Shown: positions 1-5,137 of the stretch, one piece after another
Layout of the letters: each line of letters opens with the position of its first letter
Numbering within the stretch: the stretch's first letter is position 1
Assembly: GCA_024402455.1 (NCBI GenBank)
Contig: JAKSTS010000064.1
Span: 1 to 9,836, forward strand
Length of the DNA stretch: 9,836 nt
Reading direction: 5' to 3'
Origin: Treponemataceae bacterium
GTDB lineage: Bacteria > Spirochaetota > Spirochaetia > Treponematales > Treponemataceae
Position numbers and translations under genes: made by a program
Notes under the pieces: model-generated
Told to the model about the DNA's origin: nothing
The model's database searches: none
The model's input: only the letters and a program-made list of their open reading frames with translations

Positions 1-20
1 TGCCGGAAAAGGATAGGGTT

Positions 21-71
21 TAAGGGAAAGGAAAAACCTCGCTTCTGAGTAGGGGGTTGTCCTTTCCCTTA
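21..71. repeat. Long inverted repeat (12-bp perfect outer arms)
   Basis: TAAGGGAAAGGA at 21-32 is exactly complementary to TCCTTTCCCTTA at 60-71. Inside it, AACCTC can pair with GGGGTT (one G-U), leaving a loop of about 12 nt, so an RNA from either strand would fold into a long two-part stem. No proper U-tract follows on either strand, so it is not a textbook terminator. It may still close a plus-strand gene that ends at 21-23. Confidence 0.6.
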
Positions 72-79
72 TTAGTTCC

Positions 80-95
80 AACGCTTTCAAGCGTT
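80..95. repeat. Perfect 7-bp inverted repeat
   Basis: AACGCTT at 80-86 and AAGCGTT at 89-95 form a perfect dyad around TC. It sits between two larger inverted repeats. It could be a small hairpin or an operator-like site, but no promoter is visible next to it. Confidence 0.45.
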
Positions 96-105
96 AAATT
101 TGTAC

Positions 106-147
106 CTTGAAGATAAAACCTGCAAACTGTTTTATAATTGCTTCAAG
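106..147. repeat. Nested 7+7-bp hairpin with a bulge
   Basis: CTTGAAG (106-112) pairs with CTTCAAG (141-147). Immediately inside, ATAAAAC (113-119) pairs with GTTTTAT (129-135), leaving a 9-nt loop and a 5-nt bulge (AATTG) on one side. Two stacked perfect stems in register are hard to explain as chance and suggest a folded RNA. Confidence 0.5.
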
Positions 148-200
148 TGGAAAGAAATAAAAAATCGAGTTTCCGCAAGCTGAGCTGCATCATTGCTTTG

Positions 201-229
201 AAAAATAGGCTCTAAAAAAGCTAGAGCCT
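201..229 (-). terminator. Intrinsic terminator of the GH43 gene
   Basis: On the minus strand AGGCTCTA, a 7-nt loop and TAGAGCCT form an 8-bp perfect stem (207-214 with 222-229), followed by ATTTTT (206-201). It lies about 20 nt past the GH43 stop codon, the expected position for a Rho-independent terminator of that gene. Confidence 0.8.
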
Positions 230-249
230 GTTAAAACAGCCTGTAACGA

Positions 250-1875
250 TTAAAACTGATACGGATCAATCCATGCGTTTGTGGTGTTTTTATAGATAAA
301 CTGTTCGAAGTCTGCAACACATGTTTTGGCTTTTGGTGCGCTGCTTGTAGCAAACATTCCGACAATTGTTCCGATAAAACCGCCGGCTTTTTCTGTACTC
401 AAAATGCTTGCATCCTGTGCAGAACCAAGTTGAACAGGTTTTGCACCATTGATGCTGTATCTGAAGAAGAGATTCTGCATCTGTGCTTCTGCTTCGAATA
501 CAAGTTTTGCATTGTCAGCAATTTTTTCGCTGCTTTCTGCAATAATTTCTGTTTTGCCGCCGCATACTTTAACAAGCTGAACGATATTTGCGCTGTTTTT
601 CCTGCAGATTTGCAGACAATAGTGGAATTCTTCACTTTGAAAGCAGACAATGCCTGCTGCATCTTCTTCTGCGCCAAGAGTTGCACTAAAAGTTGCTGCT
701 GCTTCAAAACTGAATGCGGTCTGCCGTTGTGCTGCAAAAGCAACTTCGTCTGTTGAAGTCAATTTGCCGGCTCCATAAAGTCTGAGGCAATTATCTTTTT
801 CTGCCAGAGTAATAAGGCTGTCATTTCTGTTTCTTAAAGTGAGCCAGTATGGTTTCAGCTGCAAGCCGTCAAAATTATCAATAACTGGCGGTTTAACGGC
901 TGTTTCTTCAGCTGTCGGTTTTGCGATAAAACCGTCCTGTGTATATGCTCGTTCAATCAAGCCTGTTTCGCGTGCTACGACAGGCCATTCTTCTTCCCAG
1001 TGTACAGGTGCCAGGAATGTTTCGCGGCCCATGTTGCAGCATCTTGTGTCGCCAAGTTTTCCTTTGCCATATGGTCTTGAACCAAGACAAACCATGCGCC
1101 AGTTTCCTTCTTTTGTGCAGAACATATCTGCATGACCAACATTTATAACACCTGCTGTAAGGCCAAGCTGTCTGTGGCTCAAAATAGGGTTAGATTTTTT
1201 GCCTTCCCATTCGCCTTCCATTGTTCTGCATCTTGCAACAGACACTGCATGGTCAACGCTTGTTCCGCCTTCTGCATGAATCAAATAATACCAGCCGTCT
1301 TTTTTGTAGATGTGTGGACCTTCCGGCCAGACACATTTCTTGAGGGCGCCGCTCCAGATGTCTGTTTGTGCACCATAAAGCTTGCCTGTTTTTGTATCAA
1401 TTCGCTGAATCCAGATTTTGCAGTCGCCGTTCCAGCGGACACCTTCTTTGTTAAAATGCTGGCCGACATACCAGACTGTGCCGTCGTCATCAAAAAAGAA
1501 AGACGGATCAATGCCGTCTGCACCTTCAATTACAATCGGATCTGACCATGGTCCTTCTGGTTTTTGTGCTGTAACAAAAAAGTTGCCGATTTTGTCGACA
1601 TGAGTACAGATGCAATAAAAAGTGCCTTTGTTGTAACGGATTGTAGGTGCATACAAACCGCGGCTTGATGTTTCATTTGAAAAATCAAGCTGGCTCTTTC
1701 TGTGGATGACATTTCCAATTTGTTCCCAGTTTACACAATCTTTACTCTTGTAGATTGGAAGTCCTGGAAAAAATGAAAAAGTTGAATTGACAAGATAAAA
1801 TGTGTCATCAACAACACAAATTGACGGATCCGGATTAAAACCTGGCATAATCGGATTTATGATGTTAGAATTCAT
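250..1875 (-). CDS. GH43 beta-xylosidase / alpha-L-arabinofuranosidase
   Basis: This is a cytoplasmic glycoside hydrolase of family 43 that releases xylose or arabinose from short oligosaccharides. It has 541 residues and no signal peptide. The N-terminal five-bladed propeller (about 1-315) opens with NPIMPGFNPDPS. Likely catalytic residues are Asp16 (general base), Asp123 in GIDPS (pKa modulator) and Glu185 in WPEGPH (general acid); His248 in GHAD matches the conserved central histidine. GRETFLAPVHWEEEWPVV ends the propeller. Residues from about 333 to the end form the concanavalin-like beta-xylosidase C-terminal domain (FDG near the start, GGFIGTIVGMFA near the end). The frame is open to a TTG at 1953, but ATG 1875 is preceded by AGAGG at 5 nt and begins just before the family's conserved sequence. 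It is divergent from the sugar kinase and has its own terminator. The layout fits subfamilies 11/12; xylose versus arabinose specificity cannot be read from sequence. Confidence 0.93.
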   Translation of the reverse strand: MNSNIINPIMPGFNPDPSICVVDDTFYLVNSTFSFFPGLPIYKSKDCVNWEQIGNVIHRKSQLDFSNETSSRGLYAPTIRYNKGTFYCICTHVDKIGNFFVTAQKPEGPWSDPIVIEGADGIDPSFFFDDDGTVWYVGQHFNKEGVRWNGDCKIWIQRIDTKTGKLYGAQTDIWSGALKKCVWPEGPHIYKKDGWYYLIHAEGGTSVDHAVSVARCRTMEGEWEGKKSNPILSHRQLGLTAGVINVGHADMFCTKEGNWRMVCLGSRPYGKGKLGDTRCCNMGRETFLAPVHWEEEWPVVARETGLIERAYTQDGFIAKPTAEETAVKPPVIDNFDGLQLKPYWLTLRNRNDSLITLAEKDNCLRLYGAGKLTSTDEVAFAAQRQTAFSFEAAATFSATLGAEEDAAGIVCFQSEEFHYCLQICRKNSANIVQLVKVCGGKTEIIAESSEKIADNAKLVFEAEAQMQNLFFRYSINGAKPVQLGSAQDASILSTEKAGGFIGTIVGMFATSSAPKAKTCVADFEQFIYKNTTNAWIDPYQF

Positions 1876-1880
1876 GCAAG

Positions 1881-1885
1881 CCTCT
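1881..1885 (-). promoter_or_regulatory. Ribosome binding site fixing the GH43 start
   Basis: AGAGG on the minus strand, 5 nt before ATG 1875, supports the internal ATG over the TTG 78 nt upstream. Confidence 0.7.
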
Positions 1886-1965
1886 TTAAAAAATTGAGAA
1901 GTTGTGATATTAATTGTGTTAATCGTTTTACTAGAAAATGATTTCTTTGACAACCTCTAAAATAG

Positions 1966-1996
1966 ATATTAGTGGCATAATTTGAAAAAATGCAAC
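1966..1996 (+). repeat. 31-bp direct repeat, copy 1 (GH43 side)
   Basis: This copy matches 2146-2176 at 25 of 31 positions without gaps. It starts ATATTAGTGGCATAATTT, then an A run, then TGCAAC. It lies 91 bp upstream of the GH43 ATG. A TTTG-C-CA box 20 bp upstream of each copy is kept in the same register (1946-1952 and 2126-2132). Confidence 0.55.
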
Positions 1997-2009
1997 TTTT
2001 TTTTATCAG

Positions 2010-2037
2010 TTTTCTAAAAATTCCAGTTTTTAGAAAA
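2010..2037. repeat. Perfect 11-bp inverted repeat
   Basis: TTTTCTAAAAA (2010-2020) and TTTTTAGAAAA (2027-2037) flank the loop TTCCAG. It sits between the two 31-bp direct repeats. Neither strand has a U-tract directly after the stem, so an operator or a leader structure fits better than a terminator. Confidence 0.55.
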
Positions 2038-2068
2038 ATTCAGGCAGAATCAAGCATGGATTTTGTGG

Positions 2069-2085
2069 TTTACAGTTGTTGTAAA
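2069..2085. promoter_or_regulatory. Operator-like dyad TTTACA-N5-TGTAAA
   Basis: A perfect 6-bp dyad with a 5-nt spacer in the middle of the divergent region. Its size suits a dimeric regulator. Nothing links it to a named regulator. Confidence 0.3.
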
Positions 2086-2136
2086 AGTTTGATTTTCATT
2101 GTCAAAAAACGAATTAAAAGAGCTTTTTGCCAGTTC

Positions 2137-2146
2137 TTGATATCAA
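2137..2146. promoter_or_regulatory. Palindrome TTGATATCAA
   Basis: A perfect 10-bp palindrome touching the left end of direct-repeat copy 2. TTGATA could also be read as a -35 box for TATAAT at 2156-2161, but the spacer would be only 13 bp, too short for a normal promoter. Confidence 0.25.
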
Positions 2147-2176
2147 TATTAATGTTATAATTTTAAAAAATATAAC
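2146..2176 (+). repeat. 31-bp direct repeat, copy 2 (kinase side)
   Basis: It starts ATATTAATGTTATAATTT, then an A run, then TATAAC, exactly 180 bp after copy 1. It contains a TATAAT hexamer (2156-2161) and a dyad TGTTATA / TATAACA with an 11-nt spacer (2153-2159, 2171-2177). It lies 113 bp upstream of the kinase ATG. Confidence 0.55.
2156..2161 (+). promoter_or_regulatory. Candidate -10 box for the kinase-araD operon
   Basis: A perfect TATAAT on the coding strand of the kinase. No -35 box lies at the usual distance (TTGCCA at 2127-2132 leaves a 23-bp spacer). If used, it gives a leader of roughly 120 nt containing the hairpin at 2182-2209. Confidence 0.3.
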
Positions 2177-2181
2177 AGAGC

Positions 2182-2209
2182 TGTTCTGAATGTTGCTGTT
2201 TTCAGGACA
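2182..2209 (+). other. Hairpin in the presumed kinase leader
   Basis: TGTTCTGAA pairs with TTCAGGACA (9 bp, one G-U) around a 10-nt loop. Only ACTTT follows, so it is at best a weak terminator or attenuator. Confidence 0.35.
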
Positions 2210-2279
2210 ACTTTAAATCAAGCGGCATCGTATAAAATAAAATTTTACAGGTGTCCGAATAGATACATTTTTACAGCTT

Positions 2280-2284
2280 GGAGG
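2280..2284 (+). promoter_or_regulatory. Ribosome binding site fixing the kinase start
   Basis: GGAGG with a 5-nt spacer to ATG 2290. It overlaps the upstream in-frame TTG at 2278, so that TTG cannot be the start. Confidence 0.8.
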
Positions 2285-2289
2285 AACAT

Positions 2290-3897
2290 ATGATAAAGGA
2301 AAAGGAAGCTTTAGCTGCACAAATTAAAGCAGGTGAGGCTGTTTTAGGCATTGAATTTGGCTCAACACGAATTAAAGCTGTTCTGATTGATTCTGCAAAT
2401 ACACCGATTGCGTCTGGTGCTTTTGACTGGCAGAATCATCTTGTAAACGGTATCTGGACATATTCAATTGATGAAATTCATAACGGACTTAGAACATGTT
2501 ATGCAAACTTAAAAGCAGATGTTGAAAAAAAATATGATGTCAAGCTTAAAAAACTGAAAGCTTTTGGTATAAGTGCAATGATGCACGGTTATCTTGTTTT
2601 TGACAAAAATGACAAGCTGCTTGTTCCATTTAGAACATGGAGAAATACAATTACAGGTGAAGCAGCCACAAAGCTTTCAACTCTTTTCAATTATCCTATT
2701 CCTGAACGCTGGAGCATTTCTCATCTTTATCAGGCAATTTTGAATAATGAACCGCATGTAAAAGAGGCTGCATTCTTTACAACTCTTGCTGGTTATGTAC
2801 ACTGGATGCTTTCTGGCGAAAAAGTTCTGGGCATCGGCGATGCTTCAGGTATGTTCCCTGTTGATGTTGCAACAAAAAATTATGACGCAAAAATGATTTC
2901 TCAATTTGATAGTCTTGTGTCTTCATATCATTTTAACTGGAAATTGAGTGACCTGCTTCCAAAAATTCTTTCTGCAGGACAAAAAGCCGGTGTGTTGACA
3001 GAAAACGGTGCAAAATTCCTTGACCCGGATGGAGACCTTGAAGCTGGATGTCCGCTTGCACCTCCTGAAGGAGATGCTGGAACCGGCATGGTTGCAACAA
3101 ACAGTGTTGCACCTCGCACAGGCAATGTTTCTGCTGGAACTTCTGTTTTTGCAATGGTTGTACTTGAAAAGCCGCTTTCTCAGTCTTACAGCGGAAAAAT
3201 CGATCTTGTTACAACACCGGAAGGATATCTTACAGCCATGGCACATGGAAACAACTGTACCGGCGATTATGATGCATGGATTAAGCTTTTTGGCGATGCA
3301 ATGAGCGCATGCGGTTTTAATGTTGACAAAGGCACCCTTTACGAAAATCTTTTGAAAGCAGCATTGGAAGGTGAAAAAGACTGCGGCGGATTGCTTTCGT
3401 TCAATTATATTTCTGGTGAATCTATGACAGGACTGAGCGAAGGACGCCCTCTGTTTGTACGTGCAAAAAATGCACGTTTTACACTGCCAAACTTTATGCG
3501 TGCACAGCTTTTTACAGCGCTTGGTGCTTTGCGCACAGGCATGGACATTCTGTTTGATGATGAACAGGTACAGATTGACAGATTGACCGGACATGGCGGT
3601 TTCTTTAAAACTTCTGATGTTGGTCTCCTTGTTATGTCTGCTGCAATGCACACACCAATTTCTGCTCTTGAAACAGCAGGCGAGGGCGGACCATGGGGCA
3701 TGGCTTTGCTTGCATCTTATATGGTTAATTCAAACGGTTTAAGTCTTGGCGATTATCTTGCACAGAAAGTTTTTGCATCTTGCAACGCTCAGTCTGTAAC
3801 TGCAACACAGGAAGACATTGACGGCTTTAATGCTTTCTTTGCTTCTTATACACGCGGACTTAATTTGGAAAAAGCTGCAATTACTTCAGTTGACTAA
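2290..3897 (+). CDS. FGGY-family carbohydrate kinase, probable L-ribulokinase
   Basis: This cytoplasmic enzyme of 535 residues phosphorylates a pentulose with ATP. The N-terminal FGGY domain has the phosphate motif GIEFGSTRIKAVLID (about 20-34). Asp262 in GDAGTG is the likely catalytic base. The C-terminal domain has GNVSAGTSVF (278-287) as second phosphate motif and GHGGFFK...ETAGEGGPWGMA (434-471) in the nucleotide site. It belongs to the long xylulokinase-like branch (about 530 residues) rather than classical AraB. Members of that branch beside araD are thought to act as ribulokinase, as reported for AraK of Clostridium acetobutylicum. The next gene, AraD, consumes L-ribulose-5-phosphate, which supports L-ribulose as substrate; D-xylulose is the alternative. 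It is co-oriented with araD across an 83-bp gap containing a hairpin. Confidence 0.88.
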   Translation: MIKEKEALAAQIKAGEAVLGIEFGSTRIKAVLIDSANTPIASGAFDWQNHLVNGIWTYSIDEIHNGLRTCYANLKADVEKKYDVKLKKLKAFGISAMMHGYLVFDKNDKLLVPFRTWRNTITGEAATKLSTLFNYPIPERWSISHLYQAILNNEPHVKEAAFFTTLAGYVHWMLSGEKVLGIGDASGMFPVDVATKNYDAKMISQFDSLVSSYHFNWKLSDLLPKILSAGQKAGVLTENGAKFLDPDGDLEAGCPLAPPEGDAGTGMVATNSVAPRTGNVSAGTSVFAMVVLEKPLSQSYSGKIDLVTTPEGYLTAMAHGNNCTGDYDAWIKLFGDAMSACGFNVDKGTLYENLLKAALEGEKDCGGLLSFNYISGESMTGLSEGRPLFVRAKNARFTLPNFMRAQLFTALGALRTGMDILFDDEQVQIDRLTGHGGFFKTSDVGLLVMSAAMHTPISALETAGEGGPWGMALLASYMVNSNGLSLGDYLAQKVFASCNAQSVTATQEDIDGFNAFFASYTRGLNLEKAAITSVD

Positions 3898-3906
3898 AAA
3901 AATTAA

Positions 3907-3940
3907 GGCAGCTCTTGAAGATGAACCTTCTTGAGCTGCT
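3907..3940 (+). other. Intercistronic hairpin between kinase and araD
   Basis: GGCAGCTC (3907-3914) pairs with GAGCTGCT (3933-3940), with a symmetric TT/TT internal loop and a GAAG/CTTC inner stem around ATGAAC. It starts 10 nt after the kinase stop. What follows is TTAAACTTAAAA, not a U-tract, so read-through into araD is likely. It may act as a partial terminator or mRNA-processing stem that sets kinase:epimerase ratio. Confidence 0.5.
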
Positions 3941-3980
3941 GTTAAACTTAAAAAAAATTATTGATTTTGTGGAAGTTATT

Positions 3981-4766
3981 ATGAAAAACAAATCACCTTA
4001 TGAAGAATTAAAAGAAGAAGCATGGCTTGCAAACAAAGAAATTCCAGCTCGTGGACTTGCAATGTATACATGGGGCAATGTGTCTGCTTTTGATGCAGCC
4101 CGCGGTGTTTTTGCAATAAAACCGTCTGGAGTTGAATATGACAAGCTTCAGATTGATGATATGGTTGTGCTTGACCTCGACGGAAAATGTGTAGAAGGAA
4201 CTTTGCGACCGTCTTCTGACACACCGACACACCTTGTGCTTTACCGCAGTTTTGCTCTGCAGGGCGAAAGCGCAGACAAAGTTGGCGGAATTACACATAC
4301 TCATTCAACATTTGCAACAGCGTGGGCACAGGCACAGCGCTCAATTCCAATATTTGGCACAACACATGCAGACCATTCTCCGAATGGTGTTGTCTGTGCT
4401 TCTGTGCTTTCTGCCGAAGCTGTTGCCGGCGATTACGAAGCAGAAACAGGAAAAGCAATTGTAGAAACTTTTAAAAATCCACCGAAAGATTTTGCAAAAT
4501 GCTGTTCTCTTCCATTGAATAAGCGCGGTGAATGGACTTTGGTTCCGCACGAAAACCCGTTTGTGCTTGTTGCAGGACATGGACCGTTTGCATGGGGCGA
4601 AAATGCGCATAAGTCTGTTTATAATGCAGCCGTTCTTGAAGAAGTTGCACGAATGGCATTTATTACGCTCTCTGTAAATCCACTTACACAACCACTTGCA
4701 AATTATGTTGTTGATAAGCATTACCAGCGTAAGCACGGCAAAAATGCTTATTATGGCCAGAAATAA
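3981..4766 (+). CDS. L-ribulose-5-phosphate 4-epimerase AraD
   Basis: Converts L-ribulose-5-phosphate to D-xylulose-5-phosphate, the last step of arabinose entry into the pentose phosphate pathway. It is a class II aldolase/epimerase fold of 261 residues. WGNVSA (31-36), KPSGV (47-51) and PSSDTPTH (77-84) match the substrate-binding motifs. Zinc ligands are His106, His108 (THTH) and His200 (GHGPF). Asp131 in THAD and Tyr258 in AYYGQ match catalytic E. coli Asp120 and Tyr229. The frame is open back to a TTG at 3915, but that lies inside the hairpin. ATG 3981 has GGAAG at 5 nt and gives the normal N-terminus. It is about 30 residues longer than E. coli AraD: about 7 extra before the THTH motif and about 18 between VETF (161-164) and FVLVAGHGPF (194-203). 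A terminator follows directly. Confidence 0.95.
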   Translation: MKNKSPYEELKEEAWLANKEIPARGLAMYTWGNVSAFDAARGVFAIKPSGVEYDKLQIDDMVVLDLDGKCVEGTLRPSSDTPTHLVLYRSFALQGESADKVGGITHTHSTFATAWAQAQRSIPIFGTTHADHSPNGVVCASVLSAEAVAGDYEAETGKAIVETFKNPPKDFAKCCSLPLNKRGEWTLVPHENPFVLVAGHGPFAWGENAHKSVYNAAVLEEVARMAFITLSVNPLTQPLANYVVDKHYQRKHGKNAYYGQK

Positions 4767-4776
4767 TTTTTTTGAA

Positions 4777-4810
4777 GGCTCTGAATTCTATAAGGTTCAG
4801 GGTCTTTTTT
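4777..4810 (+). terminator. Intrinsic terminator after araD
   Basis: GGCTCTGAA (4777-4785) pairs with TTCAGGGTC (4796-4804), 9 bp with two G-U pairs and a 10-nt loop, followed by six T (4805-4810). It is 10 nt past the araD stop and closes the kinase-araD operon. Confidence 0.85.
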
Positions 4811-4920
4811 ATAATAGTCGTTTTGTGCACTGTTTTTAAACTGAAAAACTACGTAAAACTTTATGCCTTGTATACAGATTGAAAAAAATGTGCTGCTTTA
4901 AAATCTTGACAGGTGATGTT

Positions 4921-4952
4921 AAAACAAAACATGCCGCAGATTTGCCGCATGT
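4921..4952 (-). terminator. Orphan intrinsic terminator, minus strand
   Basis: ACATGC (4929-4934) pairs with GCATGT (4947-4952), then a C/C mismatch, then GCA/TGC around GATT. Read on the minus strand the stem is followed by TTTGTTTT (4928-4921). The plus strand has no U-tract after it. No annotated gene lies upstream on the minus strand, so either a small RNA or mini-gene ends here or it is a remnant. Confidence 0.5.
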
Positions 4953-5018
4953 TCAGGCAAAGCATAAAAGCTCATGTTTCGTGCAGGCAAAAATGCAATT
5001 TTGAACTGGTTCTTCCAT
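4953..5018 (-). CDS. Possible 21-residue ORF before the orphan terminator
   Basis: ATG at 5018 (MEEPVQNC...) to TGA at 4953, directly abutting the hairpin. The frame stays open upstream to about 5093 without another ATG, with a basic stretch (KPKRILFKRR). No Shine-Dalgarno sequence at a useful distance. It could be a mini-protein, the 3' remnant of a gene, or an untranslated part of a small RNA. Confidence 0.15.
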   Translation of the reverse strand: MEEPVQNCIFACTKHELLCFA

Positions 5019-5123
5019 TAACAACGAGAAAGACCTGCGTTTAAACAAAATTCGTTTGGGTTTGTTGAATTTAATATTTGAGACATTAAAGTAGATTTAA
5101 ATGCACATTTTCATTTTATGATA

Positions 5124-5129
5124 TATAAT
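5124..5129 (+). promoter_or_regulatory. -10 box of the GGDEF gene, leaderless-type
   Basis: A perfect TATAAT ends 8 nt before ATG 5138, so transcription would begin about 1-3 nt before the start codon. No good -35 hexamer at 17 bp. No Shine-Dalgarno in TATTTTTA before the ATG. Confidence 0.5.
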
Positions 5130-5137
5130 TATTTTTA

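Larger units (their letters stand above)
1..249. other. Gene-free stretch packed with inverted repeats
   Basis: I see no credible complete gene here. One frame gives a short C-terminal tail ending ...PEKDRV with a stop at 21-23, and another runs from the edge to a stop at 46-48; neither can be assigned. Four hairpin-forming inverted repeats lie in about 230 bases (21-71, 80-95, 106-147 and 207-229). The last is the GH43 terminator. The first three could be the 3' end of a gene outside the window, a structured RNA, or a dispersed repeat. No tRNA or rRNA signature was recognised. Confidence 0.5.
1876..2289. promoter_or_regulatory. Divergent control region between GH43 and sugar kinase
   Basis: This 414-bp gene-free, very AT-rich region must hold promoters for both directions. 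It contains a pair of 31-bp direct repeats, a perfect 11-bp inverted repeat (2010-2037), smaller dyads at 2069-2085, 2137-2146 and 2153-2177, and a leader hairpin at 2182-2209. No canonical -35/-10 pair with 16-18 bp spacing was found for either gene, which would fit activator-dependent promoters. Shared control by a pentose-responsive regulator is inferred from the layout. Confidence 0.6.
4811..5137. other. Intergenic region with an orphan minus-strand terminator
   Basis: No plus-strand gene. It holds small dyads (GTTTTT/AAAAAC at 4832-4849, TGTATACA at 4869-4876), the minus-strand hairpin at 4921-4952, a minus-strand reading frame of 21 codons ending at that hairpin, and the GGDEF promoter at 5124-5129. 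Confidence 0.5.

Noticed and set aside
80..95. Match to a CcpA cre-like site on the minus strand (TGAAAGCGTT core)
   Set aside because: It is far from any promoter, its flank departs from the consensus, and CcpA control is not expected for the suspected host group.
1947..1952. Perfect TTGACA with CATAAT at 1976-1981 as a plus-strand promoter
   Set aside because: The spacer is 23 bp, far outside the usual range; noted only as part of the repeated segment.
1876..1953. 26-residue N-terminal extension of the GH43 protein from TTG 1953
   Set aside because: The extension is low-complexity Ser/Thr/Ile, precedes the family's normal start, and the internal ATG has its own AGAGG.
2923..3651. Long minus-strand frame of 242 codons opposite the kinase
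   Set aside because: It is the antisense shadow of a well-conserved FGGY kinase; its product is Cys/Lys/Ser-rich with no domain logic and no ribosome binding site.
3915..3980. 22-residue N-terminal extension of AraD from TTG 3915
   Set aside because: It would be encoded by the intercistronic hairpin and lacks a ribosome binding site; AraD homologues start near ATG 3981.
4906..4911. Perfect TTGACA as a promoter -35 box
   Set aside because: No -10-like hexamer lies 16-18 bp downstream; the orphan hairpin occupies that position.
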